DNA from: Saururus chinensis
Lineage: Eukaryota > Streptophyta > Magnoliopsida > Piperales > Saururaceae
NCBI GenBank assembly: GCA_035235625.1
Contig: CP141148.1
Span: 12,299,659 to 12,363,658 of the forward strand
Direction of reading: 5' to 3'
DNA length: 64,000 nt
In this document: in pieces, positions 34,038 through 44,994 of the stretch
Position numbering within the stretch: position 1 is the first letter of the stretch
Layout of the letters: the number at the start of each line of letters is the position of its first letter
Made by a program: the position numbers and the translations under genes
The notes under the pieces: model-generated
What the model was told of the DNA's origin: nothing
Databases searched by the model: none
The model's input: only the letters and a program-made list of their open reading frames with translations

Positions 34038-34055
34038 TGAGTATTTTCATACTCA
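34038..34055 (-). repeat. Conserved hairpin with GAAA loop in S1
   Basis: On the minus strand TGAGTATGAAAATACTCA forms a perfect 7-bp stem closed by GAAA, a GNRA-type tetraloop. The identical sequence is at 56779-56796 in S2. GGGTATTTTCCTAC precedes it in both. Confidence 0.85.
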
Positions 34056-34149
34056 GTAGGAAAATACCCAGTAGGGGAAATCCCAAATGGTGAACTCAAT
34101 AAGTTCATAAATGCATGCGTCATGCAACTCAAACATGAAGCAGTCAACA

Positions 34150-34545
34150 TAATATAATCATATCATGCACATACGCATACGATCATACCAAAGGCACCAT
34201 CGTGCCAAAATCATACTGTCCAATCAACTTACACAAACACCCTTATCCAGGGTCATACAAACTTACTCGTACCATCGTACGCTTACTCATACAACATACG
34301 CATACTTGTACGACCTTACTCGTACAATCATATGCTCACTCATACAGCTTACACGAAATCACACTTATTGTCTTACTCAAAAACATATTCTCACAATCAT
34401 ACTCATACTCTTACAGTCGTGCTCATACTCATACGCTTACAGTCCTGCTCATACACACTCTTACAGTCCTGCTCATACACATACAGTCATAATCACACTC
34501 ATACAGTCGTACTCATACTCATAATCGTACACATATCAACGACCA
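34150..34545 (-). repeat. CATAC/GTATG-rich tandem array in S1
   Basis: Short units such as CTCATACTCATACG-CTTACAGTC recur every 18-24 bases. All three forward frames stay open as His/Thr/Tyr-rich or Ser/Leu-rich runs, which is a composition effect. The equivalent array in S2 is at about 56150-56680. Confidence 0.8.
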
Positions 34546-34765
34546 CTGAAGCTCATTACAACTAATAAGCTCCAGTGCCGAAATGGGAAAGAATGTCACT
34601 GGGGCAACACCTTAACCTCCGGGGAGTGACTAGACGCCATGGACTTTTCCGAAGGTAAGGCACACCAATGCTCATGGGGCACTGGATCAAACAGGTAAGA
34701 GTAGATCCATGATACGACTTACCTGAGCGCACAAACATAAACATCCACACATAAGGGGTCATACA

Positions 34766-34866
34766 GTTGCCCACCATAATGGGTCTTATAGTGCCATAGA
34801 ATCGCCCACTATAATGGGTCTTATAGTGCCAGAGAATTGCCCACCATAATGGGTCTTATAGTGCCA
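34766..34866 (-). repeat. 35-bp tandem repeat, three units, in S1
   Basis: GGGTCTTATAGTGCCA recurs at 34781, 34816 and 34851, each preceded by GCCCACYATAAT. S2 carries four units with exactly the same period. Confidence 0.92.
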
Positions 34867-34937
34867 TTGCCACTCTTGGGCAGAAAACATGCAGTGCCAC
34901 TTGGGCAGAAACATACAGTGCCACTCTTGGGCGGAAT

Positions 34938-35190
34938 CATACAACGCTCTCAACAGAGCATCAAATGTCCGGGCTTATATAGCACACAGACCAAACCGAA
35001 AACATACTTCGCTCTCAACAGGGCATCAGACGTCTGGGCTTCATACAGCACACAGACAAAATCAGAAACGTGCATCGCTCTCAACAGAGCATCAAACATC
35101 TGGGCTTATACAGCACGCAGACCAAATCAGAAACAACGTCGCTCTCAGCAGAGCATCAGACGTCCGGTGCTCTACATAGCACACAGACAA
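34938..35190 (-). repeat. About 65-bp tandem repeat, four units, in S1
   Basis: CGCTCTCAACAGAGCATCA and GGGCTTATACAGCACACAGAC alternate four times. S2 has the same array at about 55493-55745. Confidence 0.9.
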
Positions 35191-36239
35191 CATCCCGCAG
35201 GATAAACACCATGGCAAGACATGATAAATGCTCGGCCGACTCATTAGCGGCCAGCACAAACACAAAACTTAATCCGTCAAACCCTCAGGTTTCAAACTCA
35301 CAACGCTATCATTAGCTGTGCTTATAATTCAAGTTTGAATTAAGTATATTATGGGGTACAATTATGCCACACAAACTCACAGTCCTCGACTGGTCAAACC
35401 GAAGCTGAGCCCGATCCAAAACCCAAGTTCGTCAGGGTAGCAGACTTCACTTACCCGTCCACATCATGGACAAAACTCATCGTACAACCAACCCTTACAG
35501 TCTTACGTACTTTGCCATCCATCTTATGGCCAAAACATCTTACACTGACATCCTCAAATAACGCTCCTCATAGCCAACCCAGTTGTCGCCCTCTTACTTA
35601 TATCTCACTTATTATTATACTTACTTTTCACTTCATAATCTATACGTTATGCTTGTACAATTATGAACACTCTTACTATCTGACGAATGCCCAACATACA
35701 ATCCAACCCAAACCGATCCATTCTAATCCTTGCCCGTCATACTCTTATCCTCTGTCCTCTGTCATACGCTTACACAACCGTATCCAAATTCAGACAAAGC
35801 CTATGTTACCTCTTACTGTCCATCGCCCATACCTCTGCCCACATAGTCATCATACATACATATGTCTCACACATACGTATAACATACACATACGGTCATA
35901 CATATGTAACTTACAAACATGCACGCTAGCCATCATTAGCACATGCATACATCAACCATACTTCAAACATACACACTAGCCATCACTAGCACATGCATAA
36001 TACATACATAGCATACTGACATATTTGCTAGCCGTCACCAGCGCATACATAATCCACATCCATAAAACGTGCATACATCTCATGCATATCAATCATACCA
36101 TACAATCATGCTTACACGCACATCATGCAATTGGATCATTACTTAACATCCAAGCATGGAATCATACAATCCTAGCATGCTGCTACTCATTCAAAGCATG
36201 CTTCATGAATTTACGAGTTCAAAGCTCCCCTACCACGTA

Positions 36240-38335
36240 ATCATGACGTTCGATGGCGAGCACACGACGGTGGCGGCGTCGGCGGCAGAGTTGGCGGTCA
36301 AAACCGTTGCCTGGCTGAGAGAGCTGCTGTCCCAAGGATTTTAAGATGCGCCGGAACTATCACGGCCAAACAGGGTGTCAGAAATCAATGCGGTAAAACC
36401 CGCGATCCACGGCGGCACACTAGGGCGGCCGGGAGAAATATCATGCCAATATAAGTGGCAGTGCGACCATAGGTCGATGGTGTACTCACTGAAGGTCAGC
36501 CGGTGGCTAAGACGTGCACAGCCGGCCACAAGACGTCGAAATCGGCCTTGGACAGCACCCAACGGCCACGATTTTGCATCAACATGGGCCCACATAAGGG
36601 CGGAGAGCATGGGGCAACGCTCGAGGACGAAGGAGAGGTGGAGGAGGGCTAAGTCAACTCCATTCGGTGGCCAAGCCAACCGATGGTTAGGCGGCGCGAA
36701 TGCGGCGTCTAAACCCAAACGCATGCACGTGGCCACATGCACACGCGACCCAAAGGGGCGGGGGAGAGGGCTGAAAGGGGGCGACCCAAGGCCCACAAAA
36801 GCCAACAGGGCTAAGGCCCTTAGCTGTGGCCAATCTAAGCGGCGACATCGCCGATCGCCACCCACAAGCAATACCCATGGTGCGGGCGGTTGTACATCTC
36901 GCACGACAGAGAGCAGGGGGAGGGTTCAGGGTCGAGCAAAGGCTATGAGGCTGTCACTAGCCAAGGCCTGTGCAGGTGAACTCGTCCACCTTCTATCAAG
37001 GTAAGTCATACAAACTCTTGCCAAAGGCGCACCGGTACCGACGGCGTAAAATAGGCAAGAGGGGTCAACGGGCAAATATGCCGGTAAGATGGAACTAGTT
37101 GTGGCTACGCGCCACAAGGAAGGGCACGGGTCAGAGGCAATAACACCGGGTTAGGTGGGGCCAAGCTAGGATGATCCACTGGTGTCACCGGGCTGGGGCG
37201 GAACCAGACAAAAATCCGCTAAATCAAATCCGGCATCCGACTGATAACGTCAGTCACACGGTCTAAAACAGACGTAGACCAAGAATAGGGGACGCCCGGA
37301 CTGAGCAAGGGAGATACGGAGGGGACGGAGGCTGAACCGGTCTAGGTGGGGCTGTCCCAAGATCGGGGAGGAGCCCACGGTGGTCAAGTCATCCTCACCC
37401 GCCAACGATGGCGGTGCCAGCCCACTGGAAAATCCACCCACAGTACCGCGCAAATCAGACTGGGTGGAGCAGAGGACGACAGAGGGGATGGAACCGGGCT
37501 GGGTAGGGTGGTCCACTGCCTTTGCCGGAGCAAGGCGAGGCTGGAGGAAGGTCGAATCGGCCACAAATCACCACCGGCGGCCACTGTTTACCCAAAATAG
37601 TGCGTCGGCGGAACAGGGCAGAGAGGGGGAAATAGGATGGGGCGGCGGTGCAGAGGCACCCTACGGCCGGGAGGAGTGGCTCCTCGCCATCGCCGGAGCA
37701 AGGTAGTGCCGAATCGGGGTCTGGTTGGCCGTTGTCAGCCCAAGATGGTGACTGACATAGGGAACCAGCGGAATGGAGCCCGGAATAGTGAAGAAGAGAG
37801 GAGAGGCCGGAGCTGAGCGGGCTGGGCAGAGGCAAAATTGGGCCGGGAAAGGTCGCCAATCACTGTCGCCAGACCAAGGAGGGGCCGGACGGAGCACAGT
37901 CGGCCGTGGCTCGCCACCGGCAGCCACCAATTCGTCCAAACAAAGTTCCGACCACAACAGGGCAGAGAGGGGAAAAGAGGGCAAGGCGGCGGAATGGAGG
38001 CCCACCGGGCCAGGAGGGGTGTCCTCCCGCCGTCGCCGGCCCATGGCGGAACCGTGGGTGGCCGGCCGGCCCTCGCCGGCTCACGGCGGCGGCGGAATTA
38101 GATCAAAACAAAAAGGGCGGCTAACCGGGAAAAGTCGGGGCGGAGGGCGGAGCGGCCCTATGCGGCCGGGACGGTGGCCCCTGCCGTCGCAAGGCCAGGG
38201 CGGAGCCGGTGGCGGCGGTCCTGTGGCCCACCGGCGGCCGGCGGCGGCCGGGCACAGGGAACAGGCACAAGAAGGGGGGGGGCGCACTGTTCACCATCCG
38301 GGTTCTAGATCGGGATCGGGATCGCGATCCCAAAC
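36240..38335 (-). other. GC-rich leader-like block of S1
   Basis: About 2.1 kb of GC-rich sequence rich in CGGCGG, GGGCCG and CCGCC. Several long frames are open on both strands, and part of one sense frame is shared with S2 (about 53560-54280; the block with VPPWIAGFTALISDTLFG). The frames shift between the copies, so I do not call a protein. In S2 the block is shorter (about 1.4 kb). Confidence 0.55.
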
Positions 38336-38497
38336 CCTTTTTTTTTCCTTTTTATTTTTTTTCTTTTCTTTTTTCCAAACGTATCCCCAACGCGCGTTAA
38401 CCCACTGGTTACGCATCAAACCTCCAAAATTCGCACCGAAAGTGTGCAGCGAGGCCCGCGGCCCGCGATAAGCCCCACACCCGACTCTACGGGTATA

Positions 38498-38525
38498 AAT
38501 ACGGGGTAAAATATATAAATATACA
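38498..38525 (-). promoter_or_regulatory. AT-rich TATA-like stretch near the S1 5' end
   Basis: Reading the minus strand, TATATTTATATATTTTACC lies roughly 100 bp after the TGTAAGG terminus. It is a weak promoter candidate. S2 has CATATTTATACCCG at the matching place (about 52816-52830). Confidence 0.35.
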
Positions 38526-38617
38526 TACGCTGAAACGTCACATTTTCCTGCCGAAAATGACCAGAAATATAGCAGAAAAATCCCAAAAAAAATCGTAGAA
38601 AAATCAGGGACCTTACA

Positions 38618-40647
38618 CTTGGGCTATGGGGAAGCATTTGGTATGTAAACAGCTTATTTTGGCAACTTCCACCAATTTAGTATTGTAGACCTCATCACAC
38701 TACAAGTTCCAACTGCACAACCTTAGCCGAAATTCAAAAGATCAACAGAATTTTTACTCATCAATGAAAAGCTCTTAATTTTGATGGTTTGTTTACCGGA
38801 GAAGTTCAACCTAAGCACTAGTCAAGTAGGATTATGAGACATTGGAATGATCATTTTCTAGAGCTTTTGCCACTCAAGTGCCTGCACCATATGCAATGTT
38901 GGTTGACACATTTGCATGCTTTTCCAGCTTACTGTTGGCTTCCTGCTTACTATTTGACGAAGTCATTCTGAGAGTGACTTAGAGTTGATTATTAACTTCC
39001 TTCAGCTTAGTAGTTCTCAAATTCCCATGGAAAGCCATATCTGCTTCACCTCAATGCAAAATTTGGAGGTGATACATGTGTATCATTAGGAAGCATATTT
39101 GGTTGCGCTTGATTATTGTTCATGTTACTAGCCACTCAAGTGCCCGCACACATCTACAATGTTGTTTGAGACATTTGCATGCTTTTCCTGCTTATTGTTA
39201 AAATCATTTTACAGAGTGACTCAGAGTTGATTATTTACTTCTTTCAGCTAAATGGTTCCTAAATTCCCATGGAAAGCCATATTTGCCTCACCTCAATGCA
39301 AAGTTTTGAGGTGATACTTGTGTATCATCAGGAAGCTAATTTGGTTGCACTTAGTTATTGTTCATGTAACCAGCCACTCAAGTGCCCACACCCATATACG
39401 ATGTTGCTTGAGATATTTGCATGTTTTTCCTTGGTTTCCTGCCTGCTAGTTGAGGAAGTCATTTAGCAGAGTGACTAAAAGTTGATTCCATTATTCTCAT
39501 GAAAAGCCATATTTGCCTCACCTCCATATAGAGTTTTAAGGTTGTACATGTATATCATTAGGAAGCTAATTTGGTTGCGCATGGTTATTGGTCATATTAC
39601 TAGCTCAAATCTTTCTTTATTTCCTTGTTCAAATAGAATAATAAAAAAAATGTCTAAACAATGAAAAGTCTCACTCAGCGGGACAAGTAAAAAGTGAAAA
39701 GGTAATCTTATTTAAACTTGAGAATAAGGTTTATTATGTTGATTTTCAAAATATAGTTCCTCAACATCCCATGAAGATAGGACCTAGGAAATTATAAAGA
39801 ATATATGAAGGAAAAGGGTAACATAAATGTTAGGTCTACATGGACATGTGGGCCCCTTTCATCGTGACATTTCAACTAACCATTTAATCAATATTTGAGA
39901 TTATATCTTTTTAATAATTATATTTTTTTAATTTAAATCCTTAGAAGTGTAGGATAAGTATAAGACCAATTTGAATCTATTTAAGTGTATTACATTTAAG
40001 TCATTAATTTGAGGTTGATTTTTTAACACTTTGCCCCATAAAAGTGGGCCTATAAAAAATCAATCCTAGAAACACTCATTGCCCCTAATTCAATGTAGTC
40101 CGCCTTGATGAATGGCCTGGCTCCACAAAACTAGGTCTTCAAAAAATCAATGTCTCATCTATTTAAGTGCATCAAATTTCAACTATTAATTTAAGGTTAA
40201 ATTCTTTACAATTTTACTCACAAACGTGGGCGACTACCGCCTATTAAGAAAAAAAAAGTAAACAAGTGGTAGGGCTCACACGGCTAGAGTAAGGAAAAGA
40301 AGGTGGAAAAAAAAGCCGTGGTGGCGTTGGCGTTGGCGTTGGTTAATTTAGAAGACAAGTCTTAGTTGTCATTTTCAGTTTTTCACCAAATGTGAGTGAG
40401 TCATGTCACTCATTGCATATTCAAGCTTGGCCAGCTCGGCTATATGTTTAGAAGACATGGCGTTGGCGGTGTCGGCACGGTTATATGTATGTAGTTATGT
40501 TTTATTTCATTAATATTGTGTATTATTTTCATAAAAATATTATTCAAATTTAATATTTTTGTAAACACATTAAGATATATATAGCCTGATACCAAAAAAC
40601 TGCTATTACTAAACATAATTCAATAATAATTTGAAAACTGCTATCTC
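38618..40647 (+). repeat. Dispersed repeat R, copy 3, right piece
   Basis: Continues the left piece after S1 with CTTGGGCTATGGGGAAGC and runs to the edge of the tandem duplication. Like copy 1 it has three RNase H half-units. Near the end a (GGCGTT)3-type run occurs (about 40322-40342). Confidence 0.82.
38768..39595 (+). pseudogene. RVT_3-type RNase H remnant (R copy 3, three units)
   Basis: It has KALNFDG at 38768, then three C-terminal half-units. One intact stretch (39269-39466) reads HICLTSMQSFEVILVYHQ and EANLVAL followed by the next unit's AMLLEIFACF, showing that two half-domains are fused in one frame. Catalytic-type residues appear in each unit, but the first-Asp part occurs only once. 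It is disabled by stops and indels between units. Confidence 0.7.
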
Positions 40648-40884
40648 GTCATTGACTTGGCCGAGATGGACATAATAGAGCACTGTACGATGAGATGGTC
40701 ACTGGAAAGGGCTCACCGCCAGTAGAATCTTTGGCCAGAGAAGACCGGACAACTTCGGAGGGTAGGGCGGTGGCCATCATTTGCTCTCAATTTTGTTGCA
40801 TTACAAAGAATTCATCGTCAAGGAAATGATGCACGGGAGGTGAGTGCAAGCATGAACTCCATGAATCTAATGCTTTGATACTAA
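40648..40884. other. 237-bp lead sequence before the copia LTR
   Basis: Identical in length in both units (51458-51694). The minus strand at 40872-40883 reads TAGTATCAAAGC, 10 of 12 bases of the tRNA-Met primer site, directly next to the LTR edge and facing away from it. A minus-strand frame (MMATALPSEVV, ...FPVTISSYSALL) is open across most of it. It may be the start of another element in inverted orientation. No family was recognised. Confidence 0.4.
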
Positions 40885-41793
40885 TGATGTGATTTGGGAT
40901 ATATGTCGGGATAATGACCAGGAAAGTGGGACGAAGGGAGAATAGCAAAGAGAAGGGGAGAAAGTGGATTACATGGGGAGAGGAGGAGATTAGGACTCAA
41001 TAATTTATTGCTTAATCTCTATTACAGCCTAAGTCCTTACATCGAATTGAGTCCTTTATTGGGCTCACTAAAAGGTGCTTGAAGTTCATTAAATTAATTA
41101 AAAAGAAGTTCTATTGAACCTAATTACCTAATGACTTGATTGCCTTATTTATTAATAACATAATCAAACCTTAATTAACTTAGCATACAAGCCCCATAGG
41201 CAGGTAAGGGCTCATTAGACGGAATGGATCACATGTCGACGGGTGAAACATAATTACGGACTCATTAAGTAAAGGGTAGTTTTGTCTTTTGTTTTGAAAG
41301 ACGTAAGTTATAAATAAAGAAGCTATTATGTGATTGACGTGTGGAGAACAGTCCGGTGTGTGGAGAATTCCGAACTAGAAGATTTTAGAGCAGCCACGAC
41401 CCGGAACCGGAGAGTCCAACACAAAGCAACACAGAGAAAAAGAAAACAGGAATTTCTGGGAGGAGGAAGTTGGAGTTTTCTTCTTATGTATTACGTGCGG
41501 AGTGTTGCTAAGAAATATTGTAATTCTCTTGTACTTTGATTATCTTTCTAGTGGAATTGTGTGATCCCGTGGACGTAGGCAACAAGGCCGAACCACGTTA
41601 AATTTCCTTGTGTACTTTGCTCTCGTATTGGCGTTTCTAAATCCATTATTCCGCAGTAAAGGCAGGGGAATAATTAATTTATACTCTATTCGCCTAGAAC
41701 TCTAGAACTGTAAATATATACTCTGTTTGGCCAGAACCAGATTATAGTAAACTTATACTCTGTTTGGCGAGGCCTGTAATTTTATTCCCCACA
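40885..41793 (+). repeat. 5' LTR of copia element A
   Basis: About 909 bp ending TTCCCCACA just before the primer site. The exact left edge is uncertain (TGATGTG at 40885 or TGTGATT at 40888). A TATA box (41309-41316) is followed by the GTGGACGTAGGCAACA...GCCGAACCACG block typical of the U5 of plant copia LTRs. No second copy exists after the coding part. Confidence 0.75.
41309..41316 (+). promoter_or_regulatory. TATA box of copia LTR A
   Basis: TATAAATA, conserved at 52119-52126 in LTR B. Confidence 0.65.
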
Positions 41794-41807
41794 ATTGATA
41801 TCAGAGC
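41794..41807 (+). promoter_or_regulatory. Primer-binding site of copia A
   Basis: ATTGATATCAGAGC immediately follows the LTR and matches the tRNA-Met site TGGTATCAGAGC except for one base. Copy B reads ATTGGTATCGGCGC (52604-52617), damaged at other positions. Confidence 0.8.
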
Positions 41808-41818
41808 TTCAGGAGGAG

Positions 41819-42934
41819 ATGGCCGACGATAGCAAGTTCAAGATAGAGAAGTTTAATGGTCAAAATTATAGATTTTGGTGCATGCAGATTGAAGACTACT
41901 TGTACCAAAAGGATCTTTATCAACCATTGTTTACAACCAAGCCCGATGGTGAAAACATGGAAGAGATTGCAAGGTGAGAATTGCTTGATTGTAAGGCTCT
42001 AGGAGCAGTTAGGTTGTCTATTTCTTCATCGGTGGCTTCGAACATCACGAAGGCTAAGACCATGAATGAATGTTTTGATCTGCATGAGCGGTTGTATGCA
42101 AGTCCTTCTACAAACAAGATACATCTTGTGACTAGTTTCTTTGATCTAAAAATGTTTAATGATGAGACTGTGGCCAATCATTTGAATTCATTCCATGCAT
42201 TGGTGAATCAACTTGAAGCAGTAGATGTTAATTTTTCAGAAGATATACAGTCTATTGCTTCGCTTAAATCTTTGTCGTCTGATTGGAAATCATTTAAAAT
42301 TGTTGTTCATAGTTCTCATAATACGGATAAGTTTAAGTTGAATTATGTTTGTGGAATGATATTGACTGAAGAAACATACCGTAAGGGTGGTTCTTCTTCG
42401 TTTGGTTCAGCCCTAACTATGGAGGAAAGGAGGCGGCGACCTCATAGGGGTAAACTAGGACAGAGAGGGAAATCCAAGAGGGGGTGGTTCAAGTCTAGGC
42501 ACCGTAAGGGTGATAGGGCTTGTTGGCAGTGTGGGCAAAAAGGTCACTTGAAGAAAGATTGCCCAAACCCTCCTCATGATGGAGCACAAAATCATGTTAA
42601 AAACAATATTAATGTTGCTAAAGCTGATTGCATGTTATTGTCAATGGAAAGTAAATGTGATGCTTGGATTATTGATAGTGGTGCCTCATTTCATGCTACA
42701 TTTAGAAAAGACTTGATTCAGAATTTTGTGGCTAGTGATTTAGGTCATGTCTATTTGGGAAATGATCAAGCTTGTGAAATTATAGGCAAGGGTGACATTC
42801 ATTTATTGATTGATGATAATATTGTGCTTATGTTAAAAGATGTTCATCTTGTGGCTCATTTGACAAATAACATTATTTCTGTTAGTCAAATGGCTGCTAA
42901 TGGTATTACTACTCACTTCATGAGTGATAGTTAG
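41819..42934 (+). pseudogene. Copia A gag and protease remnant
   Basis: ATG 41819 (ADDSKFKIEKFNGQNYRFW) is followed by a TGA at 41977-41979 where copy B keeps TGG, and then by a long open frame of 317 codons. It contains the UBN2/retrotran_gag region, a basic linker, a CCHC zinc knuckle (CWQCGQKGHLKKDC, 42521-42562) and the protease active site WIIDSGASFHAT (about 42665-42700). The DSG triad is intact here. A TAG after the SDS at 42932 is shared with copy B, so it predates the duplication. Confidence 0.9.
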
Positions 42935-42937
42935 AAG

Positions 42938-43990
42938 ATGACTAAAGGTATCATGATAGTGGTTAAGGGGAAGAAAATTCGAACATTGTATATGACATCC
43001 AGTAGTTCTAAGCAATCTATTGGAGTGGTCTCTAATGCAGTTGATGTCAGTATGTGGCATTGTCGCCCTAGACATATATCAGAGAAGGGGATGTATGTGT
43101 TACAGGCTAAGGGTATTTAGTTTGAGGTGTGTAGAATTGGAATTTTATGAGCATTGTGTCATGGGCAAGCAACACAAAGTTTCATTCTCTAGAGCTACCC
43201 CGGATCACAAGTATGAGCGACTTGAACTTGTACATACAGATGTTTGGGGACTAGCCTAGGTTCCATCCCTTGGAAGTGCGTCTTAAATCATTACTTTTAT
43301 TAATGATGTTTCTCGCAAGTTATGGGTTTACTTAATTTCCTAAGAATAAATCAGATGTATTTTTTATCTTTGTGTAATGGAAAACACTTGTTGAGAATGA
43401 GACATGGTTAAAATTGAGGTGTTTGAAGTCAGATAATATAGGCGAGTATTGTAGTAGGGAATTCCAATCCTACTGTGATAAGCATGACATTCGAAGGTTG
43501 CTAACTACTCCTAGACAACCTAGATAGAATGGTGTTGCAGAGCAGATGAACAGGACTATCATGGAGAAGGCACACAGTATGAGGCTACACTATGGCCTTC
43601 CACTCTCATTCTGGAGTTATGCCATTGATATTGCAACATATTTGATCAATAGGTTTCCATGCTATCCCCTATATGGAGGCATTTCTAAAGAGACATGGTC
43701 AAATAAAAAGGTAAAGATTGATCACTTAAGAGTTTTTGGTTGTGTTGCTTATGTGCATGTTGATGCAGAGCATAGGGGCAAGTTGGATTCGAAGTCCAAC
43801 AAGTATTACTTTGTTGGATATAGTGGAGGTGTTTATAGTTATAGGTTGTGGAATCCAGTCCATAAGAAGGTGATCAGGGCATACATGTTGTATTTTATGA
43901 GGCAGAACTTTATAAGCATCATCAAGATCTACAAAAGGGGAAGATGAAACAAGTTAAATCTGAGTTTGTAGAACTTGAGGCTAAAAATTC
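42938..43990 (+). pseudogene. Copia A integrase remnant
   Basis: It opens with the GAG-pre-integrase region (MWHCRPRHISEKGM). The core follows with HTDVWG, KSDNIGEYCS and GVAEQMNRTI, so all three catalytic acidic residues are present. The C-terminal part reads LRVFGCVAYVHV and YYFVGY. Stops include CAG-to-TAG changes near 43256 and 43524 that copy B does not share, and a shared TAA near 43284. A frameshift separates the first two parts. Confidence 0.88.
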
Positions 43991-44139
43991 TTCAGATGAT
44001 AATAGAGCTCGCATGGAAACTAGTACATCTAGTCATGAACAGGTGATTGATACTTCTTCATAGATAGTTTCAGAGGATCCAATTGTTCTCTTACAAACTC
44101 CACTTGGTTGGACCAGTTCCAGGCATATTAAGAAGAAGA

Positions 44140-44870
44140 GGATATTTGATCTTAGTCTGAATTAATTTGCTCTTAACTAATAGTGGTGAACCAGAAAGTT
44201 TTGAGGAAGCTTGTAGGATAGACACTTCAGTCTAGTAGGAGCATGATATGGAAGATGAGATGGATTCATTAACATCTAATCAGACTTGGGAGTTAGTTCT
44301 TCTACCTTTAGGTAAAAAGACATTACATAATAAGTGGGTTTACAAGCTGAAATTTGAAGATGATGGAAACAAGACATACAAAGCTAGACTCATTGTTAAA
44401 GGCTTTCAGCAGAAGTATGGAGCAGATTATACAATGATATTTGCTCTTGTTGTCAGAATTGCTACTATCAGAATGCTATTATATGTTGTTGAAGTTGAAG
44501 ATCTTCACTTAGAGTAGTTGGATATTAAGACAACTTTCTTACATGGTGACTTGGAAGAGGAGATCTATATGCATCAACCCCAAGGTTATGTGGTAAGAGG
44601 AAAGGAGAATTTGGTGTGCAGGTTGTTTAAAAGCTTGTATGGTCTCAAGCAAGCTCCAAAACACTGGTACAGAAAATTTGATGGGTTTATGCTATCCATT
44701 AGATTTTATCGTTGCTATTATGATCATTGTTGCTATTACAAAAGGCTGAGAAGTTCTTATTTGCTCTTGTTGTTATATGTTGATGACATGTTGATTGCAA
44801 GAGGAGATTATGGTGAAATTGAGATGCTCAAGAAAGAGTTATCTTCTAATTCATAATGAAGGATCTTGGA
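44140..44870 (+). pseudogene. Copia A reverse transcriptase remnant, with a 45-bp deletion upstream
   Basis: Motifs: NKWVYKLKFEDDGN, YKARLIVKGFQQ, a TAG replacing CAG before LDIKTTFLHGDL, LYGLKQAP, and the catalytic LYVDDMLIAR (about 44770-44803), intact. Upstream, ATATTTGATC occurs once where copy B has two copies 45 bp apart, marking a deletion between short direct repeats. A frameshift follows ELSSNS. Confidence 0.9.
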
Positions 44871-44994
44871 CTAGCCAAATAGATCTGTGGTATGCAAATT
44901 ACAAGCGATAGAAGAAAGTGCTGAAATTATCCCAAGAGGAATATGTTGAAATGGTCTTGATGAAGTCCATCATGTTGGGTGCCAAACCAGTTGG

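Larger units (their letters stand above)
33563..38617 (-). mobile_element. Long LTR-like element S1 (5.06 kb), minus strand
   Basis: Bounded by TGTAACGCCCGAG and GGGACCTTACA and flanked by CCTGG (33558-33562) and CTTGG (38618-38622). R copies 1 and 2 show the empty site GGACTTGGGCTATGG, so the insertion and its 5-bp duplication are clear. It is homologous to S2 in the opposite orientation. It has no gag, pol, primer site or internal LTR pair, so it fits a solo LTR of a family with unusually long LTRs, of the size known from Ogre-like elements. Sense is taken as the minus strand because the TGTAAGGTCCC end, GC-rich leader, arrays and hairpin then come in the same order as in the LARD LTR. Confidence 0.8.

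Noticed and set aside
34165-34565. His/Thr/Tyr-rich open frames in S1 and the matching reverse frames in S2 (56123-56712)
   Set aside because: All frames are open because the CATAC/GTATG array lacks stops. There is no start context or conserved protein.
36375-38471. Long open frames on both strands in the S1 GC-rich block (up to 232 codons)
   Set aside because: Overlapping frames are open on both strands, as expected from GC-rich DNA. Homologous positions in S2 are frameshifted, and no domain is recognisable.
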